NCBI GenBank assembly: GCA_017849455.1 | Contig: JAFIGX010000003.1 | Coordinates: forward strand, 1-64,000 | Reading direction: 5' to 3' | DNA from: Pseudobacter sp. | GTDB lineage: Bacteria; Bacteroidota; Bacteroidia; Chitinophagales; Chitinophagaceae | DNA: 64,000 bases | Part shown: positions 1-9,717 of the stretch, piece after piece | How positions within the stretch are numbered: position 1 is the first letter of the stretch | Layout of the letters: every line of letters begins with the position of its first letter | Notes under the pieces: model-generated | The model's input: only the letters and a program-made list of their open reading frames with translations | What the model was told of the DNA's origin: nothing | The model's database searches: none | Made by a program: the position numbers and the translations under genes

Positions 1-60
1 CAGTTTGCAATTGGCAGTTGGGTGCTGCAATTGCCAATTGCAAACTGCCAACTGCAAACT
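1..60. repeat. Intergenic inverted repeat upstream of the RND pump
   Basis: CAGTTTGCAATTGG at 1-14 is repeated as its exact reverse complement at 34-47, and variants of CAACTGCAAACT follow up to 60. The whole stretch is built from CAATTGGCAGTTTGC-like words on both strands. It could fold as a hairpin, but there is no clear T tail within the window, so I call it an intergenic repeat rather than a terminator. The window starts inside it, so its full extent is unknown. Confidence 0.6.
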
Positions 61-120
61 AAAAATTCTTTGCTCACACAACGCTAGTCAGTTACTACTT
101 ACATTCCACAATTCATATTT

Positions 121-3100
121 ATGAGTGCCATTTCACAAATGAGCATCTCCAGGCCCGTATTGGCCGGGGTGATGTCTGTCCTTTTGATCCTTTTCGGTAT
201 CGTTGGCTATACTTTCCTCGGTACCCGGGAATATCCCGTCACCGATTCACCGATCGTTACCGTTACAACCGTTTATCCCGGCGCCAGCGCCGATATCATT
301 GCCTCCCAGGTGACCAAACCCCTCGAAGAAGCCATTGCAGAAGCGAATGGCATCAGGGCCATGTCTTCCGTATCCCGCGAACAGGTGAGCATCATCACCG
401 TAGAGTTCAATCTGAGTGCAGACCTCGAAGCTGCAGCTAATGATGTACGTGATAAAGTTTCCAAATCACGGCAACAATTGCCAACGGATATCGAACCTAC
501 CATCGTGGAGAAATCCGGCCCACCCGATTTCCTTGTGTTTCTCACCGTACAGAGCGACACGAAGAGCCTGGAAGATATCACCGATTTCGTGAACATCAAT
601 ATCAAGGAACGCCTGCAGTCCATCCCCGGCGTTCGCCTCGTGGATTCCTATGCTGGCCGCAAACGCGCCATGCGCCTTCGCATGGACCCTGTGAAGCTCG
701 CAGCTTATGGCCTTACTCCATCCGATATCCAGGGCGCCCTGCAACGTGAGAACGTAGATCTTCCGAGCGGGCGCATCGAAGGACAGAATACGGAAGTGAC
801 CCTGCGAACACAGGGCCGGCTGGTGACAGAAGAAGATTTCAATAATATGATCATTAGCCAGAAAGGTGGCGCCATCGTACGTTTCAAGGATGTGGGCCAG
901 GCCATCATGTCGTCCCAGAACGAACGTACCGCCATGATCGTAGCACAGGGCAAAACCGCCCGCTATGGAGTGGGAACGGGTGTGCAACCGCAACGTGGCG
1001 CCAATTCGCTCGCTATCGTGGATGAATTCAACAAGCGGTTCGAAGAGATCGTGAAGACGGCGCCCAAAGAATTCATCGTTTCATTGGGTAAGGATTTCAC
1101 CGTGCCGGTAAAAAATTCACTGGCCGAAGTGGAAGAAACACTCCTCCTCGCTTTCGGATTGGTGACACTGATCATCTTCATCTTCCTGCGGGACTGGCGC
1201 AGTACGCTGATCCCTCTCGTAGCCATTCCCGTGTCGATCATCTCGGCCTTCTTCATCATGTATATCGGTAATTTCTCGATCAATGTGCTGACCTTGCTGG
1301 GGCTGGTGCTGGCGATCGGGCTGGTGGTAGACGATGCGATCGTTGTGCTGGAAAATATCTACAGCAAAGTGGAGCAGGGCATGAAGCCTTTGGAAGCTGC
1401 CCGCAAAGGATCGAATGAGATCTATTTCGCGGTGATCTCTACTACCATCACGCTTGCGGCAGTTTTCCTGCCCATCCTCTTCCTGGGTGGTATCACCGGA
1501 AGGCTCTTCAAAGAGTTCGCCATCGTGGTATCAGGTTCCGTATTGATCTCTGCTTTCGTAGCCCTCACCTTGTCGCCCATGATGAGCGCTTACCTGCTGA
1601 AAGCAGGCGCTCACCACGGATGGTTGTACAGGAAGACAGAGCCTTTCTTCATAAAGCTGAATAACGGCTATGAACATTCGCTGAAATTTTTCATGCGCTT
1701 CCGCTGGGCCGGGCTGGCGCTGCTGCTTATCTCTTTCGGTATCGCCTATTATCTCGCGCCCAAACTGCCGTCTGAACTGGCCCCGCTGGAAGACCGTTCC
1801 ATGGTAGGGCTTGCGGTGATAGCGCCGGAAGGCACTTCGTATGAGAGCATGGAAGAGACCATGAAAGAGATCAGTAATTATGTAGCCGATTCGATCCCCG
1901 ACCTCAACAAGAGTATGACCTATGCCGGTATTGCAGCTACGGTAGGCACACTGGTACAACCGGTGAATGGCGGATTCCAGTGGGTATTCCTGGAAGACCC
2001 GAAAGACCGCAAAAGCAAGATGACGCAGGCGCAGGTGTACCAGAAACTGATGGCCGCTTCACAACGGTTCAGGAATGTGATGGTGATCCCCATCCAGATC
2101 CCGACCATCGGCGGTTTCGCTACCAACCAGCCTATCGAATATGTGATCCAGGCCCCTGACCTGAAAAGCCTGGTGGATGTAATGCCGAACCTGATGGGCG
2201 CGGTCTACCAAAGCAACAAACTCAGTTTCCAAAACCCCGACTTCAAAGTGAACCGCCCTGAGATCAGTGTGTCGATCGACCGGCAGCGGGCTGCGCAGCT
2301 CGGCATCTCCACCCAGGAGATCGGCCGTACCCTGCAGCTTGCTTTGAGTGGAAGGCGTTATGGTTACTTTATCTATAATGACAGGCAGTATGAAGTGATC
2401 GGGCAGTTGGACCGCCCCGAAAGATCAACTCCTGAAAATCTCCGTTCCCTGTTCCTCAAATCTGCCAGCAATGAAATGGTTTCACTGGACAACCTCGTGT
2501 CGTTGAAAGAAGGGATCAGTCCTCCCGCCATTTACCGGTATAACCAGTCGTACAGTGTAACCATTTCCGCCACGCCTGCGCCGGGAGCCAGTATGGGTGA
2601 AGCGATCAAAGAGCTGGACAATATCACCAAAAAGGTATTGCCTGCAGGATTCAGGACCACACTGGCCGGCCAGAGCCGCGACTATGCGGAAAGCAGCTCC
2701 AGTCTGGTATTCGCCTTCATCTTCGCCATCATCCTCATCTACCTGGTACTGGCGGCACAGTTTGAAAGCCTGATCGATCCGTTCATCATCCTGCTCACCG
2801 TGCCGATGGCCGTAACAGGCGCGCTGCTCAGTCTGTGGATCACGCACCAGTCGATCAATATCTTCAGTCAGATCGGTATCATCATGCTCATCGGTCTGAT
2901 CACCAAGAACGGGATCCTCATCGTGGAATTCGCCAACCAGCGCAAGCATGAAGGTCTTAGTGTGAAGGATGCCGTTATATCGGCAGCCGTATCGAGGTTC
3001 AGGCCCATTCTGATGACCACGCTGGCCATGATCTTCGGCGCCTTGCCGATCGCATTATCATTGGGCAATTCTTCCGGCAGCCGTACCTCACTGGGCATCG

Positions 3101-3270
3101 TGGTAGTAGGCGGGCTGGTATTTGCCGGTGTTCTCACCCTGTATGTAATACCTTCTGTGTATTCATACCTGTCGAGGGCGGCACGCAAAAAACCGGCCGG
3201 TGATTCCTCAACCGGCATACCTCCTGCGTCAGAGCCCATTCCCATTCACCCAAATACAGCATTATCATGA
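121..3270 (+). CDS. RND multidrug efflux permease, AcrB/MexF-like (HAE1 family)
   Basis: Inner-membrane proton-driven pump of a tripartite efflux system that moves hydrophobic compounds from the periplasm or membrane to an outer-membrane channel. The 1049-residue length matches AcrB. Visible features are the first membrane helix at about residues 10-30, the TM4 motif GLVVDDAIVVLEN with the paired proton-relay Asp404/Asp405, and the TM10 motif GLITKNGILIVEF with Lys929. Two large periplasmic loops (about 35-335 and 560-860) carry the porter and docking domains. The TolC gene starts in its stop codon (ATGA), so the two are translationally coupled. The periplasmic adaptor gene, normally first in such operons, is presumably just outside the window. 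The substrate cannot be told from sequence. The start at 121 gives the standard N-terminus for the family. Confidence 0.97.
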   Translation: MSAISQMSISRPVLAGVMSVLLILFGIVGYTFLGTREYPVTDSPIVTVTTVYPGASADIIASQVTKPLEEAIAEANGIRAMSSVSREQVSIITVEFNLSADLEAAANDVRDKVSKSRQQLPTDIEPTIVEKSGPPDFLVFLTVQSDTKSLEDITDFVNINIKERLQSIPGVRLVDSYAGRKRAMRLRMDPVKLAAYGLTPSDIQGALQRENVDLPSGRIEGQNTEVTLRTQGRLVTEEDFNNMIISQKGGAIVRFKDVGQAIMSSQNERTAMIVAQGKTARYGVGTGVQPQRGANSLAIVDEFNKRFEEIVKTAPKEFIVSLGKDFTVPVKNSLAEVEETLLLAFGLVTLIIFIFLRDWRSTLIPLVAIPVSIISAFFIMYIGNFSINVLTLLGLVLAIGLVVDDAIVVLENIYSKVEQGMKPLEAARKGSNEIYFAVISTTITLAAVFLPILFLGGITGRLFKEFAIVVSGSVLISAFVALTLSPMMSAYLLKAGAHHGWLYRKTEPFFIKLNNGYEHSLKFFMRFRWAGLALLLISFGIAYYLAPKLPSELAPLEDRSMVGLAVIAPEGTSYESMEETMKEISNYVADSIPDLNKSMTYAGIAATVGTLVQPVNGGFQWVFLEDPKDRKSKMTQAQVYQKLMAASQRFRNVMVIPIQIPTIGGFATNQPIEYVIQAPDLKSLVDVMPNLMGAVYQSNKLSFQNPDFKVNRPEISVSIDRQRAAQLGISTQEIGRTLQLALSGRRYGYFIYNDRQYEVIGQLDRPERSTPENLRSLFLKSASNEMVSLDNLVSLKEGISPPAIYRYNQSYSVTISATPAPGASMGEAIKELDNITKKVLPAGFRTTLAGQSRDYAESSSSLVFAFIFAIILIYLVLAAQFESLIDPFIILLTVPMAVTGALLSLWITHQSINIFSQIGIIMLIGLITKNGILIVEFANQRKHEGLSVKDAVISAAVSRFRPILMTTLAMIFGALPIALSLGNSSGSRTSLGIVVVGGLVFAGVLTLYVIPSVYSYLSRAARKKPAGDSSTGIPPASEPIPIHPNTALS

Positions 3271-4601
3271 AGAAAAACTATGTCAATATCGGAATACTGA
3301 CCGTGGCCCTCAGCATTGCAGGGAGCACGGCTACGGCGCAGGAACTGCCCCTGTCTCTACAGGATGCAGTATCCCTGGCCATCAAACACAACCGAAGTTT
3401 AAAAGCGGCCAGCCTGGATGTAGCTGTGGCCGGTGAGCAGGTGAGAGTAGCCAAAAGCCTTTCATTGCCGGCAGCCAGCCTTGGGGCACAATATGCCCAC
3501 TATTTCGCATTGCCGGCATTCTTCGGGTTCGGCGAGAGCAGCAGCGATAGCAAGATCCCGTATTCGAGGATCGGGGGAAGAGACCAGTTCTCTGTTATCG
3601 TTTCAGCATCGTACCCCATTTACAACCCGGTAGCCAGGCCTTCGGTCCGCCAGGCGCAATTGCAGGAGAGGGCTGGCCGGATCAATTACAGGGGAAAAGA
3701 GATCGATGTCACTGCTATGGTGAAACAAACCTATCTCGGCATCCTTGTATTGAACGAGCGACTGAAACTGCAACACGAGAGCCTGCAACGTAACCAGAAA
3801 GCATTGGCCGATTCGAGATCGCTGCTGGCGCAAGGCCGTGGATTGAGAGTAGATACCCTGCGTGCTTTCACTTCCGTGCAAAACCTTCAACCGGATATCC
3901 TTAAACTGACCTACGCGATCGATGTCGGCAAACTACAACTGACAACGCTGCTCGGGCTCGATTCCCTGCAACAGCTTCGTCTCACAGATTCCTTAACGGT
4001 GCGCGAAAACGAACAGCTTCCTGTTGAAGGAGAAGTATACCAACACGCCAAAGAACACCGGCCCGACCTGCAAGTGTTGAACCTGCAACAACAGATCACC
4101 GAACAGCAAACTGTGATGGCAAAGGCACAGCGACTGCCGGTAGTATCCCTGCTCGGTCAATACCAGGTGCAGAGCCAGGCAAGGAAATTCGATTTTCTCA
4201 ATGCCTATTGGCCTTCTGCCTCTTTCGCCGGTGCGCAGGTAACACTACCATTGTTCACAGGGTACAGCAACCAGGCAAAGATCAAACAGGCACAACTGCT
4301 CCGTCAGCAGTCGGACGTGCAATTGACCGATGCACAGGAACAATTGAGAACGGAAGTACGGCAGGTGGTGGCCAATCTGCGCGAAACATTTTCGAGGATG
4401 CGTACACAATCGCAGGTCAAAGAAACTGCTAAACTCAGTTATGACATCATTCAATACCGTTATTCGAAAGGAGTGGCATCAAGGCTGGAACTGACGGATG
4501 CGGAGCTGGCATTAACAACGGCACAGTTGAACTATCTCGAATCGGTATTCGATTATTTATCGGCCAGGATAGAGTTGGATAGGACTAAAGGGGGTGAATA
4601 A
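3267..4601 (+). CDS. TolC-family outer membrane efflux protein
   Basis: Outer-membrane channel partner of the preceding RND pump. An N-terminal signal peptide ends near the TATAQ sequence (about residues 1-25). Two OEP domains of long heptad-rich helices follow, for example around residues 150-230 and 330-420, with conserved pieces such as LSLQDAVSLAIKHNRSLKAA near the start and PLFTGY in the second half. The 444-residue length is normal for Bacteroidota TolC proteins. The start codon overlaps the pump stop codon by 4 nt, and a strong terminator lies 20 bp after its stop, so this is the last gene of the operon. Confidence 0.95.
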   Translation: MKKNYVNIGILTVALSIAGSTATAQELPLSLQDAVSLAIKHNRSLKAASLDVAVAGEQVRVAKSLSLPAASLGAQYAHYFALPAFFGFGESSSDSKIPYSRIGGRDQFSVIVSASYPIYNPVARPSVRQAQLQERAGRINYRGKEIDVTAMVKQTYLGILVLNERLKLQHESLQRNQKALADSRSLLAQGRGLRVDTLRAFTSVQNLQPDILKLTYAIDVGKLQLTTLLGLDSLQQLRLTDSLTVRENEQLPVEGEVYQHAKEHRPDLQVLNLQQQITEQQTVMAKAQRLPVVSLLGQYQVQSQARKFDFLNAYWPSASFAGAQVTLPLFTGYSNQAKIKQAQLLRQQSDVQLTDAQEQLRTEVRQVVANLRETFSRMRTQSQVKETAKLSYDIIQYRYSKGVASRLELTDAELALTTAQLNYLESVFDYLSARIELDRTKGGE

Positions 4602-4621
4602 TTTAGATAGGATGAAGAATG

Positions 4622-4660
4622 AGCCCATTCCGGTAGACCGGGATGGGCTTTCTAATTTTT
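4622..4660 (+). terminator. Rho-independent terminator of the RND operon
   Basis: AGCCCATTCCGG (4622-4633) pairs with CCGGGATGGGCT (4638-4649) to give a 12-bp stem with a 4-nt loop and one G-T wobble. A T-rich run (TTCTAATTTTT) follows directly. It sits just after the TolC stop codon. Confidence 0.85.
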
Positions 4661-4701
4661 GTTGAAATTCAAGAGTGGGGGGAAAAATATTGTGGGAGGG
4701 A

Positions 4702-4735
4702 TTGATGAGGGGAATCTGGAATATATTTATCTTCG
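4702..4735 (+). promoter_or_regulatory. Candidate Bacteroidota promoter for the DUF6934-like module
   Basis: TTG at 4702-4704 and TATCTTCG at 4728-4735 resemble the -33/-7 pair TTG / TAnnTTTG with one mismatch in the -7 element. Spacing is close to the usual 19-20 bp, and the predicted start codon is 33 bp further on. Confidence 0.4.
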
Positions 4736-4768
4736 TATAAATATGAGCGTTATAAAAAAGGCTCATAC

Positions 4769-5215
4769 ATGAAACACGAAATATACAAAGAGCGTAACAG
4801 CACGGATGATTTTAATGTCGTTGATTTTCTAAGCAAGGGGCAAAGTCGCACCATTCCTAAAAGGATCACATTCATTAAAACTGAACTAGAAAATATATAC
4901 AATCTTGCTTTCGGCGATATCGAAGAAAATGGAGAAATAAATGATAGTGTTATAAGTGACAATGGGGACCGTGATAAAATTTTAGCAACGATCGCAGTTG
5001 TCATTGACGATTATACATTTCGATATCCTGAGCGGTGGATATTATTTAGAGGAAGCACCAATGAAAGAACGAGGCTTTACAGAATGGCCATAAGTGCGAA
5101 TTTGGAGGAATTGTCAATGAAATTTGACATTTACTCCTTTGAAGGGGGAGAATTAATACGATTTACTAAAAATATGAACATCAATACCTTTTTAATCAAA
5201 CGAAAAAAGGTATAA
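4769..5215 (+). CDS. DUF6934-like protein
   Basis: A 148-residue soluble protein that I recognise, with moderate certainty, as the Bacteroidota DUF6934 family. Matching features are the N-terminal FNVVDFLSKGQSRTIPKRI region, a central LAFGDIEENGEINDSVISDNGD stretch (about residues 48-70), and GSTNERTRLYRMAISANLEEL (about 95-115), which is the most conserved part. There is no signal peptide or membrane segment. Function is not established. The gene is AT-rich compared with its neighbours and is followed 9 bp later by a 53-residue ORF. That layout resembles a toxin-antitoxin or other two-gene accessory module, which is my inference. Confidence 0.8.
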   Translation: MKHEIYKERNSTDDFNVVDFLSKGQSRTIPKRITFIKTELENIYNLAFGDIEENGEINDSVISDNGDRDKILATIAVVIDDYTFRYPERWILFRGSTNERTRLYRMAISANLEELSMKFDIYSFEGGELIRFTKNMNINTFLIKRKKV

Positions 5216-5224
5216 TTTTATACT

Positions 5225-5386
5225 ATGAAAAAAATAATAAAAATCCGCAGTGAATTATTTCAGGTGGAAAGTACTTATACTATAAGCGAGGAACTTAATA
5301 AGCTCAAAGGTAAGGTACTCGCACCCAAAAAACTGGCAGAAGCCAATGAATTATTGAGACAGCTTAAAAAGCCGCTACCGAAATAA
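5225..5386 (+). CDS. Small partner protein (53 aa) of the DUF6934-like gene
   Basis: ATG at 5225 opens a 53-codon frame ending in TAA at 5384-5386, 9 bp after the upstream stop codon. The product is very basic (start MKKIIKIRSELF, end LRQLKKPLPK) with a helix-forming middle part containing EELNKLKGKVLAPKKLAEAN. No family is recognised. Tight spacing, shared AT-rich composition and the absence of a separate promoter suggest co-expression with the upstream gene. Confidence 0.65.
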   Translation: MKKIIKIRSELFQVESTYTISEELNKLKGKVLAPKKLAEANELLRQLKKPLPK

Positions 5387-5494
5387 TATCCTTGGCCTTT
5401 TCCTCTCATCCCTCCTTCAGAATTCATACAGAATTCCCCCCGATCTTGAACCCGTTTTCCCCTCTGCGCATTAACCAATCTGTAACTCATTACC

Positions 5495-7672
5495 GTGATG
5501 AAAAACTGGATAAGTTCCCTGTTCCTGATCATTTCTACTATTGCAGCATCCGCACAAACACCATTTAAGGCCATTATTAAAGACAAAGCCACCGGTCAGC
5601 CTTTGTCCGGCGTATCGGTTTCTTCACCATCCGCCAAAGGAACGGTCAGTAATGACAGCGGCCAGGTAATAATTAACGGATTGGCTGCCGGAAAACACAC
5701 TTTCCATTTCTCCCATGTGGGTTACGATCCTTTGGACCATGATATTACTCTCCCCGATACTTCCATGCATATCATCCTGTTGACAGCCGCCGGTGCGGCG
5801 CTCGAAGAAGTGACGGTGATCGCCTCTACGCGGAACAATCAGCGCATCGAGAACTCTCCCATGAAAGTAGAAGTATTGGGCAAAGAAGAAATGGATGAAG
5901 AGAATACCATCAAGCCCGGCAATATCGCCAGCATCCTCGGCGATATAAGCGGCATCCAGATCCAGCAATCTTCCGCCATTTCCGGCAATGCAAACGTACG
6001 CATCCAGGGGCTCGACGGCCGCTATACCCAGATCCTCCGCGATGGTATGCCGCTCTTCGACGGCTTCAGCGGAGGATTCGGCATACTCCAGGTCCCACCA
6101 CTTGATCTCAAGCAGGTGGAACTGATCAAAGGGTCGGCCTCCACGTTGTACGGTGGAGGGGCCATCGGAGGATTGATCAACCTTATTTCCAAAAGGCCAC
6201 GCTACGAACAGGAAGGGATCGTTACTATCAACCAGACCACACTAAAGGAATCGAATATCAATACCTATATCAGTAAACGAAATAAAAATGCCGGTTATAC
6301 ATTCTTCGGTGGCTATACCCATCAGAGAGCAGTTGATGTGAACAGCGACGGGATCTCTGATGTTCCCGATCTCGATGCCCTTATCCTTCATCCAAGGTTC
6401 TTTTTCTATCCAGGCAGCAGGACCACTATCGCACTTGGGTACACCGGCACTTTTGAAACCCGCAATGGTGGAGATATGCAGGTGATCAGAGGGAATAAAG
6501 ATAATGTTCATCAGTACTTTGAAAAAAACAAGACCGGACGCCATACCACCGATCTGCTGATCGAGCATCAATTGGGCAAAGACCTCAACTTCAATCTGAA
6601 GGCCAGTGTCAGCTCTTTCGATAGAAACATCACTACGAATACCCATTTCTTCAAAGGCAACCAGTTGAACTATTTCACGGAAGCTTCTTTCCTGATTTCA
6701 AAAGAACAATATAGTTGCGTTGCAGGCGTGAATATCGTCGGGGACCGTTTTAAAAAATTAGCTTCCGATCCGATCCTCCTCAATAATTTCGATAACAATA
6801 CCTTTGGCATCTTCACTCAGTTTACTGCGAACCTCCCGGCAAATACCATACTCGAAGCCGGTTTACGGGCAGACCATCATACCAGGTACGGCAATTTCGC
6901 ATTGCCCCGCCTGGCCCTGTTCCATCGTTTCAATGAACAATTCGCCACCAGGCTGGGAGCGGGTTTCGGATATAAAACGCCGAACCCGTTGGCTGTCCAG
7001 AATGTAGATTATGCGATTGAAAATATAGCACCCTTGCCGGATGGTATCAAAGCCGAGAAGTCTGTCGGCTATAATGCAGAAATAAATTACAAGAAGGAAT
7101 TCAACGAGCATACTTCCCTCTTCATCAACCATGCATTTTTTCTCACACAGATCAATGACCCGGTGATCGCTACAGAACAAACGAACGGGCAGGTCATTTT
7201 CAGCAATGCCGGTAAACATATCATCACCAAAGGATTCGACACTTATGTTCAACTCAAAGCCGGCGAATGGGAACTGTATGCAGGCTACACTTTTACGATC
7301 GCGGAAAGAAAATATCTTCCAGACAACCAGTTCATGCCCCTGACCCCGAAGAACAGGATGGCCTTTGTGGTGGTGTATGAATTGGAGGATGCCTGGCGTT
7401 TTGGATTGGAAGGCTCCTATACCGGCCCTCAATATCGTGATAACGACAGCAAAACCCCCGGATATATGTTCATGGCCGGAATGGTGGAAAGAAAATTCGG
7501 CAAGACCATCAGCATCGTGCTGAACTGTGAGAACCTGCTCGATTACAGGCAAAGCAGGCATGAAGCGCTTTACACAGGCACTATCACCAACCCTTCGTTC
7601 AAACCGCTCTGGGCGCCGATCGATGGCAGGGTAGCCAACCTCTCTGTTCGATGGAATTGGGGAAGAAAATAA
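5495..7672 (+). CDS. TonB-dependent outer-membrane receptor with CarboxypepD-regulatory domain
   Basis: 725-residue outer-membrane active transporter. A signal peptide ends after IAASAQ (about residue 20). A CarboxypepD-regulatory-like domain follows (about 25-105, with TGQPLSGVSVSS and the GKHTFHFSHVGYD motif), then a plug domain (about 115-230, with VRIQGLDGRYTQILRDGMP and LIKGSASTLYGGGAIGGLI), then a beta barrel ending in an aromatic-rich C-terminus. No SusD-like gene is adjacent, so it need not be a polysaccharide system. Metal, siderophore or vitamin uptake is possible. A second ATG three bases downstream (5498) is an equally good start. It is convergent with the suf operon. Confidence 0.93.
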   Translation: MMKNWISSLFLIISTIAASAQTPFKAIIKDKATGQPLSGVSVSSPSAKGTVSNDSGQVIINGLAAGKHTFHFSHVGYDPLDHDITLPDTSMHIILLTAAGAALEEVTVIASTRNNQRIENSPMKVEVLGKEEMDEENTIKPGNIASILGDISGIQIQQSSAISGNANVRIQGLDGRYTQILRDGMPLFDGFSGGFGILQVPPLDLKQVELIKGSASTLYGGGAIGGLINLISKRPRYEQEGIVTINQTTLKESNINTYISKRNKNAGYTFFGGYTHQRAVDVNSDGISDVPDLDALILHPRFFFYPGSRTTIALGYTGTFETRNGGDMQVIRGNKDNVHQYFEKNKTGRHTTDLLIEHQLGKDLNFNLKASVSSFDRNITTNTHFFKGNQLNYFTEASFLISKEQYSCVAGVNIVGDRFKKLASDPILLNNFDNNTFGIFTQFTANLPANTILEAGLRADHHTRYGNFALPRLALFHRFNEQFATRLGAGFGYKTPNPLAVQNVDYAIENIAPLPDGIKAEKSVGYNAEINYKKEFNEHTSLFINHAFFLTQINDPVIATEQTNGQVIFSNAGKHIITKGFDTYVQLKAGEWELYAGYTFTIAERKYLPDNQFMPLTPKNRMAFVVVYELEDAWRFGLEGSYTGPQYRDNDSKTPGYMFMAGMVERKFGKTISIVLNCENLLDYRQSRHEALYTGTITNPSFKPLWAPIDGRVANLSVRWNWGRK

Positions 7673-7700
7673 ATACAGGGAAGATTGATCGAAAATATTC

Positions 7701-8015
7701 TTATAAGAACCCAAGCTCCAGCTTTGCTTCTTCGCTCATCATATCTCGGTTCCAGGGCGGATCGAAGGTGAGCATGACGTTTACGTCCGAAACATTTTCT
7801 ACCTGTCGCACTTTATTGTCGACTTCCATAATGATGTCGCCGGCAACAGGGCAGCCGGGCGCTGTGAGGGTCATTTTGATATTTACATACCCATCATCAC
7901 CGATGCTGATCTCGTATACCAGTCCGAGTTCCCAGATATTGACAGGGATCTCCGGGTCGTGCACCGTTTGCAGCACGGCGATGATATCGGCCTCTATCTT
8001 TTCTTTATCGATCAT
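7701..8015 (-). CDS. sufT: SufT-like MIP18/DUF59 Fe-S assembly protein
   Basis: A 104-residue MIP18 (DUF59) protein, the family that helps mature Fe-S proteins. It shows the family signature DPEIPVNIWELGLVYEI (about residues 19-35) and the conserved cysteine in LTAPGCPVAGDI (about 52-63). It is the last gene of the suf operon, only 3 bp after sufE. That context supports a SufT role rather than the phenylacetate PaaD role of the same fold. Confidence 0.9.
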   Translation of the reverse strand: MIDKEKIEADIIAVLQTVHDPEIPVNIWELGLVYEISIGDDGYVNIKMTLTAPGCPVAGDIIMEVDNKVRQVENVSDVNVMLTFDPPWNRDMMSEEAKLELGFL

Positions 8016-8018
8016 GGT

Positions 8019-8450
8019 TCACTGATTGTTGGGCACTTTCGATTGAAGCGCCAGTGCATACATCTTCATTTGCTTGATCATCGACAGCAGTCCATTGGAG
8101 CGGGTAACGGAAAGATGTTCCTTCAAACCGATCTTATCAACAAAATACAGTTCCGCCTGTACGATCTCGGCAGGAGAATGGTCCGATAGTACGCGCACCA
8201 CCATGCTCACCAGCCCTTTCGTGATAATGGCATCACTGTCTGCCGTAAATAAAACCTTGTTGTTCTGGTGATCGGCATGCAGCCATACCTTCGACTGGCA
8301 GCCTTTGATCAGGTTATCGTCAATCTTGTATTGCTCTTCGATCAGGGGCAGTTCTTTCCCCAACTGAATAATGTACTCGTACTTTTCCATCCAGTCGGTG
8401 AACATAGAAAATTCTTCTACCAGTTCGTCCTGTATCTCGTTAATTGTCAT
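8019..8450 (-). CDS. sufE: SufE, cysteine desulfurase activator
   Basis: Takes the persulfide sulfur from SufS and passes it to the SufBCD scaffold. The 143-residue protein has the conserved sulfur-accepting cysteine in IKGCQSKVWL at Cys51, the same position as in E. coli SufE. It lies 16 bp after sufS and 3 bp before sufT in the same operon. Confidence 0.96.
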   Translation of the reverse strand: MTINEIQDELVEEFSMFTDWMEKYEYIIQLGKELPLIEEQYKIDDNLIKGCQSKVWLHADHQNNKVLFTADSDAIITKGLVSMVVRVLSDHSPAEIVQAELYFVDKIGLKEHLSVTRSNGLLSMIKQMKMYALALQSKVPNNQ

Positions 8451-8466
8451 GCCTGAAATTTAGGTC

Positions 8467-9717
8467 CTATACCAACATGCCCACAGCCTTTTTCACGCCG
8501 GCCACCAGTTGGTCGAGTTCTTCTTTTGTATTGTAGAATGCCAGGGAAGCTCTCACAGTGCCTGGAATACCGTACCAATCCATCAGGGGTTGTGTACAGT
8601 GATGGCCTGTGCGCACTGCAATACCGAGCTTGTCGAGGATAATGCCGATATCGGAAGGATGCGTGCCTTCCACGATGAAAGAAATTACGCTGGCTTTATT
8701 GGCGGCCGTACCGATGATCTTCAACCCTTCTATTTCCTGCAGTCTTGGAGTGGCGTATTCGAGCAGTTCATGTTCATATTGCTGAATATTCTCCAATCCA
8801 AGCTCATTGATGTAATCGATACCTGTACTGATACAGATGCCTGCTTCTATATTGGGAGTACCTGCCTCGAATTTAAAGGGCAGTTCGTTATAGGTCGTTT
8901 TAGCAAATGAAACCGTTTTGATCATTTCACCGCCACCCTGATATGGCGGCATGGCATCGAGCCATTTTTCCTTGCCGTACAATACACCGCTGCCGGTGGG
9001 CCCATATAGCTTGTGGCCGGAGAATGCCAGGAAGTCTACGTCCAACTCCTGCACGTCGACCGACAGATGCTGTACAGCCTGCGCAGCATCGAGCATTACG
9101 GGGATACCGCGGCGGTGCGCCATTTCAATGATCTCTTTTACCGGGTTGATGGTACCCAGTGAATTGGAAACCCAGGCAACGGAGATCAATCTCACTGTGT
9201 CATCGAGCAGCTTTTCGAATTCATCCATCAATAATTCCCCTTTTTGATTGATGGGTATCACTTTCAGGGTAGCTCCTTTTTCTTCACAGAGCAGTTGCCA
9301 GGGAACGATGTTCGAATGGTGCTCCATGGTGGAGATGATGATCGAATCGCCTTCTTTCACGAATTTCCTTCCGTAGCTGTTTGCCACCAGGTTGATGCTG
9401 TCTGTTGTTCCTTTCGTCATGATCACTTCATGATCATGCTTCGCATTGATGAACAGGGACACCTTTTTCCTCGACAGTTCGAAAGCATCGGTAGCCTGCT
9501 GGCTCAGGAAATGGACGCCACGATGCACATTGCTGTTCTCCGATGTATAATAGTGCTCGATGGCCCTGATCACAGACCATGGCTTCTGGGATGTAGCGCC
9601 ATTGTCCATGTAGATCAGGGGTTTCCCGTGCACAGTGGTGGAAAGTATCGGGAAGTCGTTCCTGACCTTCTTTATATCAAAGGAGTAGCGGGGAGCTATC
9701 GTGGTGTCGTTCTTCAT
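8467..9717 (-). CDS. sufS: SufS, PLP-dependent cysteine desulfurase
   Basis: Class V aminotransferase-fold enzyme that removes sulfur from cysteine to give a persulfide and alanine. The PLP-binding lysine is in SGHKLYGPTG (Lys236) and the catalytic cysteine in RTGHHCTQPL (Cys374). Length 416 residues is typical of SufS, and the surrounding sequence is SufS-like rather than IscS/NifS-like. Its start overlaps the sufD stop by 4 nt, so the two are translationally coupled. Confidence 0.97.
   Translation of the reverse strand: MKNDTTIAPRYSFDIKKVRNDFPILSTTVHGKPLIYMDNGATSQKPWSVIRAIEHYYTSENSNVHRGVHFLSQQATDAFELSRKKVSLFINAKHDHEVIMTKGTTDSINLVANSYGRKFVKEGDSIIISTMEHHSNIVPWQLLCEEKGATLKVIPINQKGELLMDEFEKLLDDTVRLISVAWVSNSLGTINPVKEIIEMAHRRGIPVMLDAAQAVQHLSVDVQELDVDFLAFSGHKLYGPTGSGVLYGKEKWLDAMPPYQGGGEMIKTVSFAKTTYNELPFKFEAGTPNIEAGICISTGIDYINELGLENIQQYEHELLEYATPRLQEIEGLKIIGTAANKASVISFIVEGTHPSDIGIILDKLGIAVRTGHHCTQPLMDWYGIPGTVRASLAFYNTKEELDQLVAGVKKAVGMLV

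Noticed and set aside
466..993. Long minus-strand open frame inside the RND pump gene
   Set aside because: It is antisense to a clear pump gene, with no known motifs and no promoter; it is a shadow of GC-rich codon use.
6863..7714. 283-codon minus-strand frame inside the TonB receptor
   Set aside because: It has no signal peptide or family pattern, and the opposite frame is an unmistakable receptor barrel.
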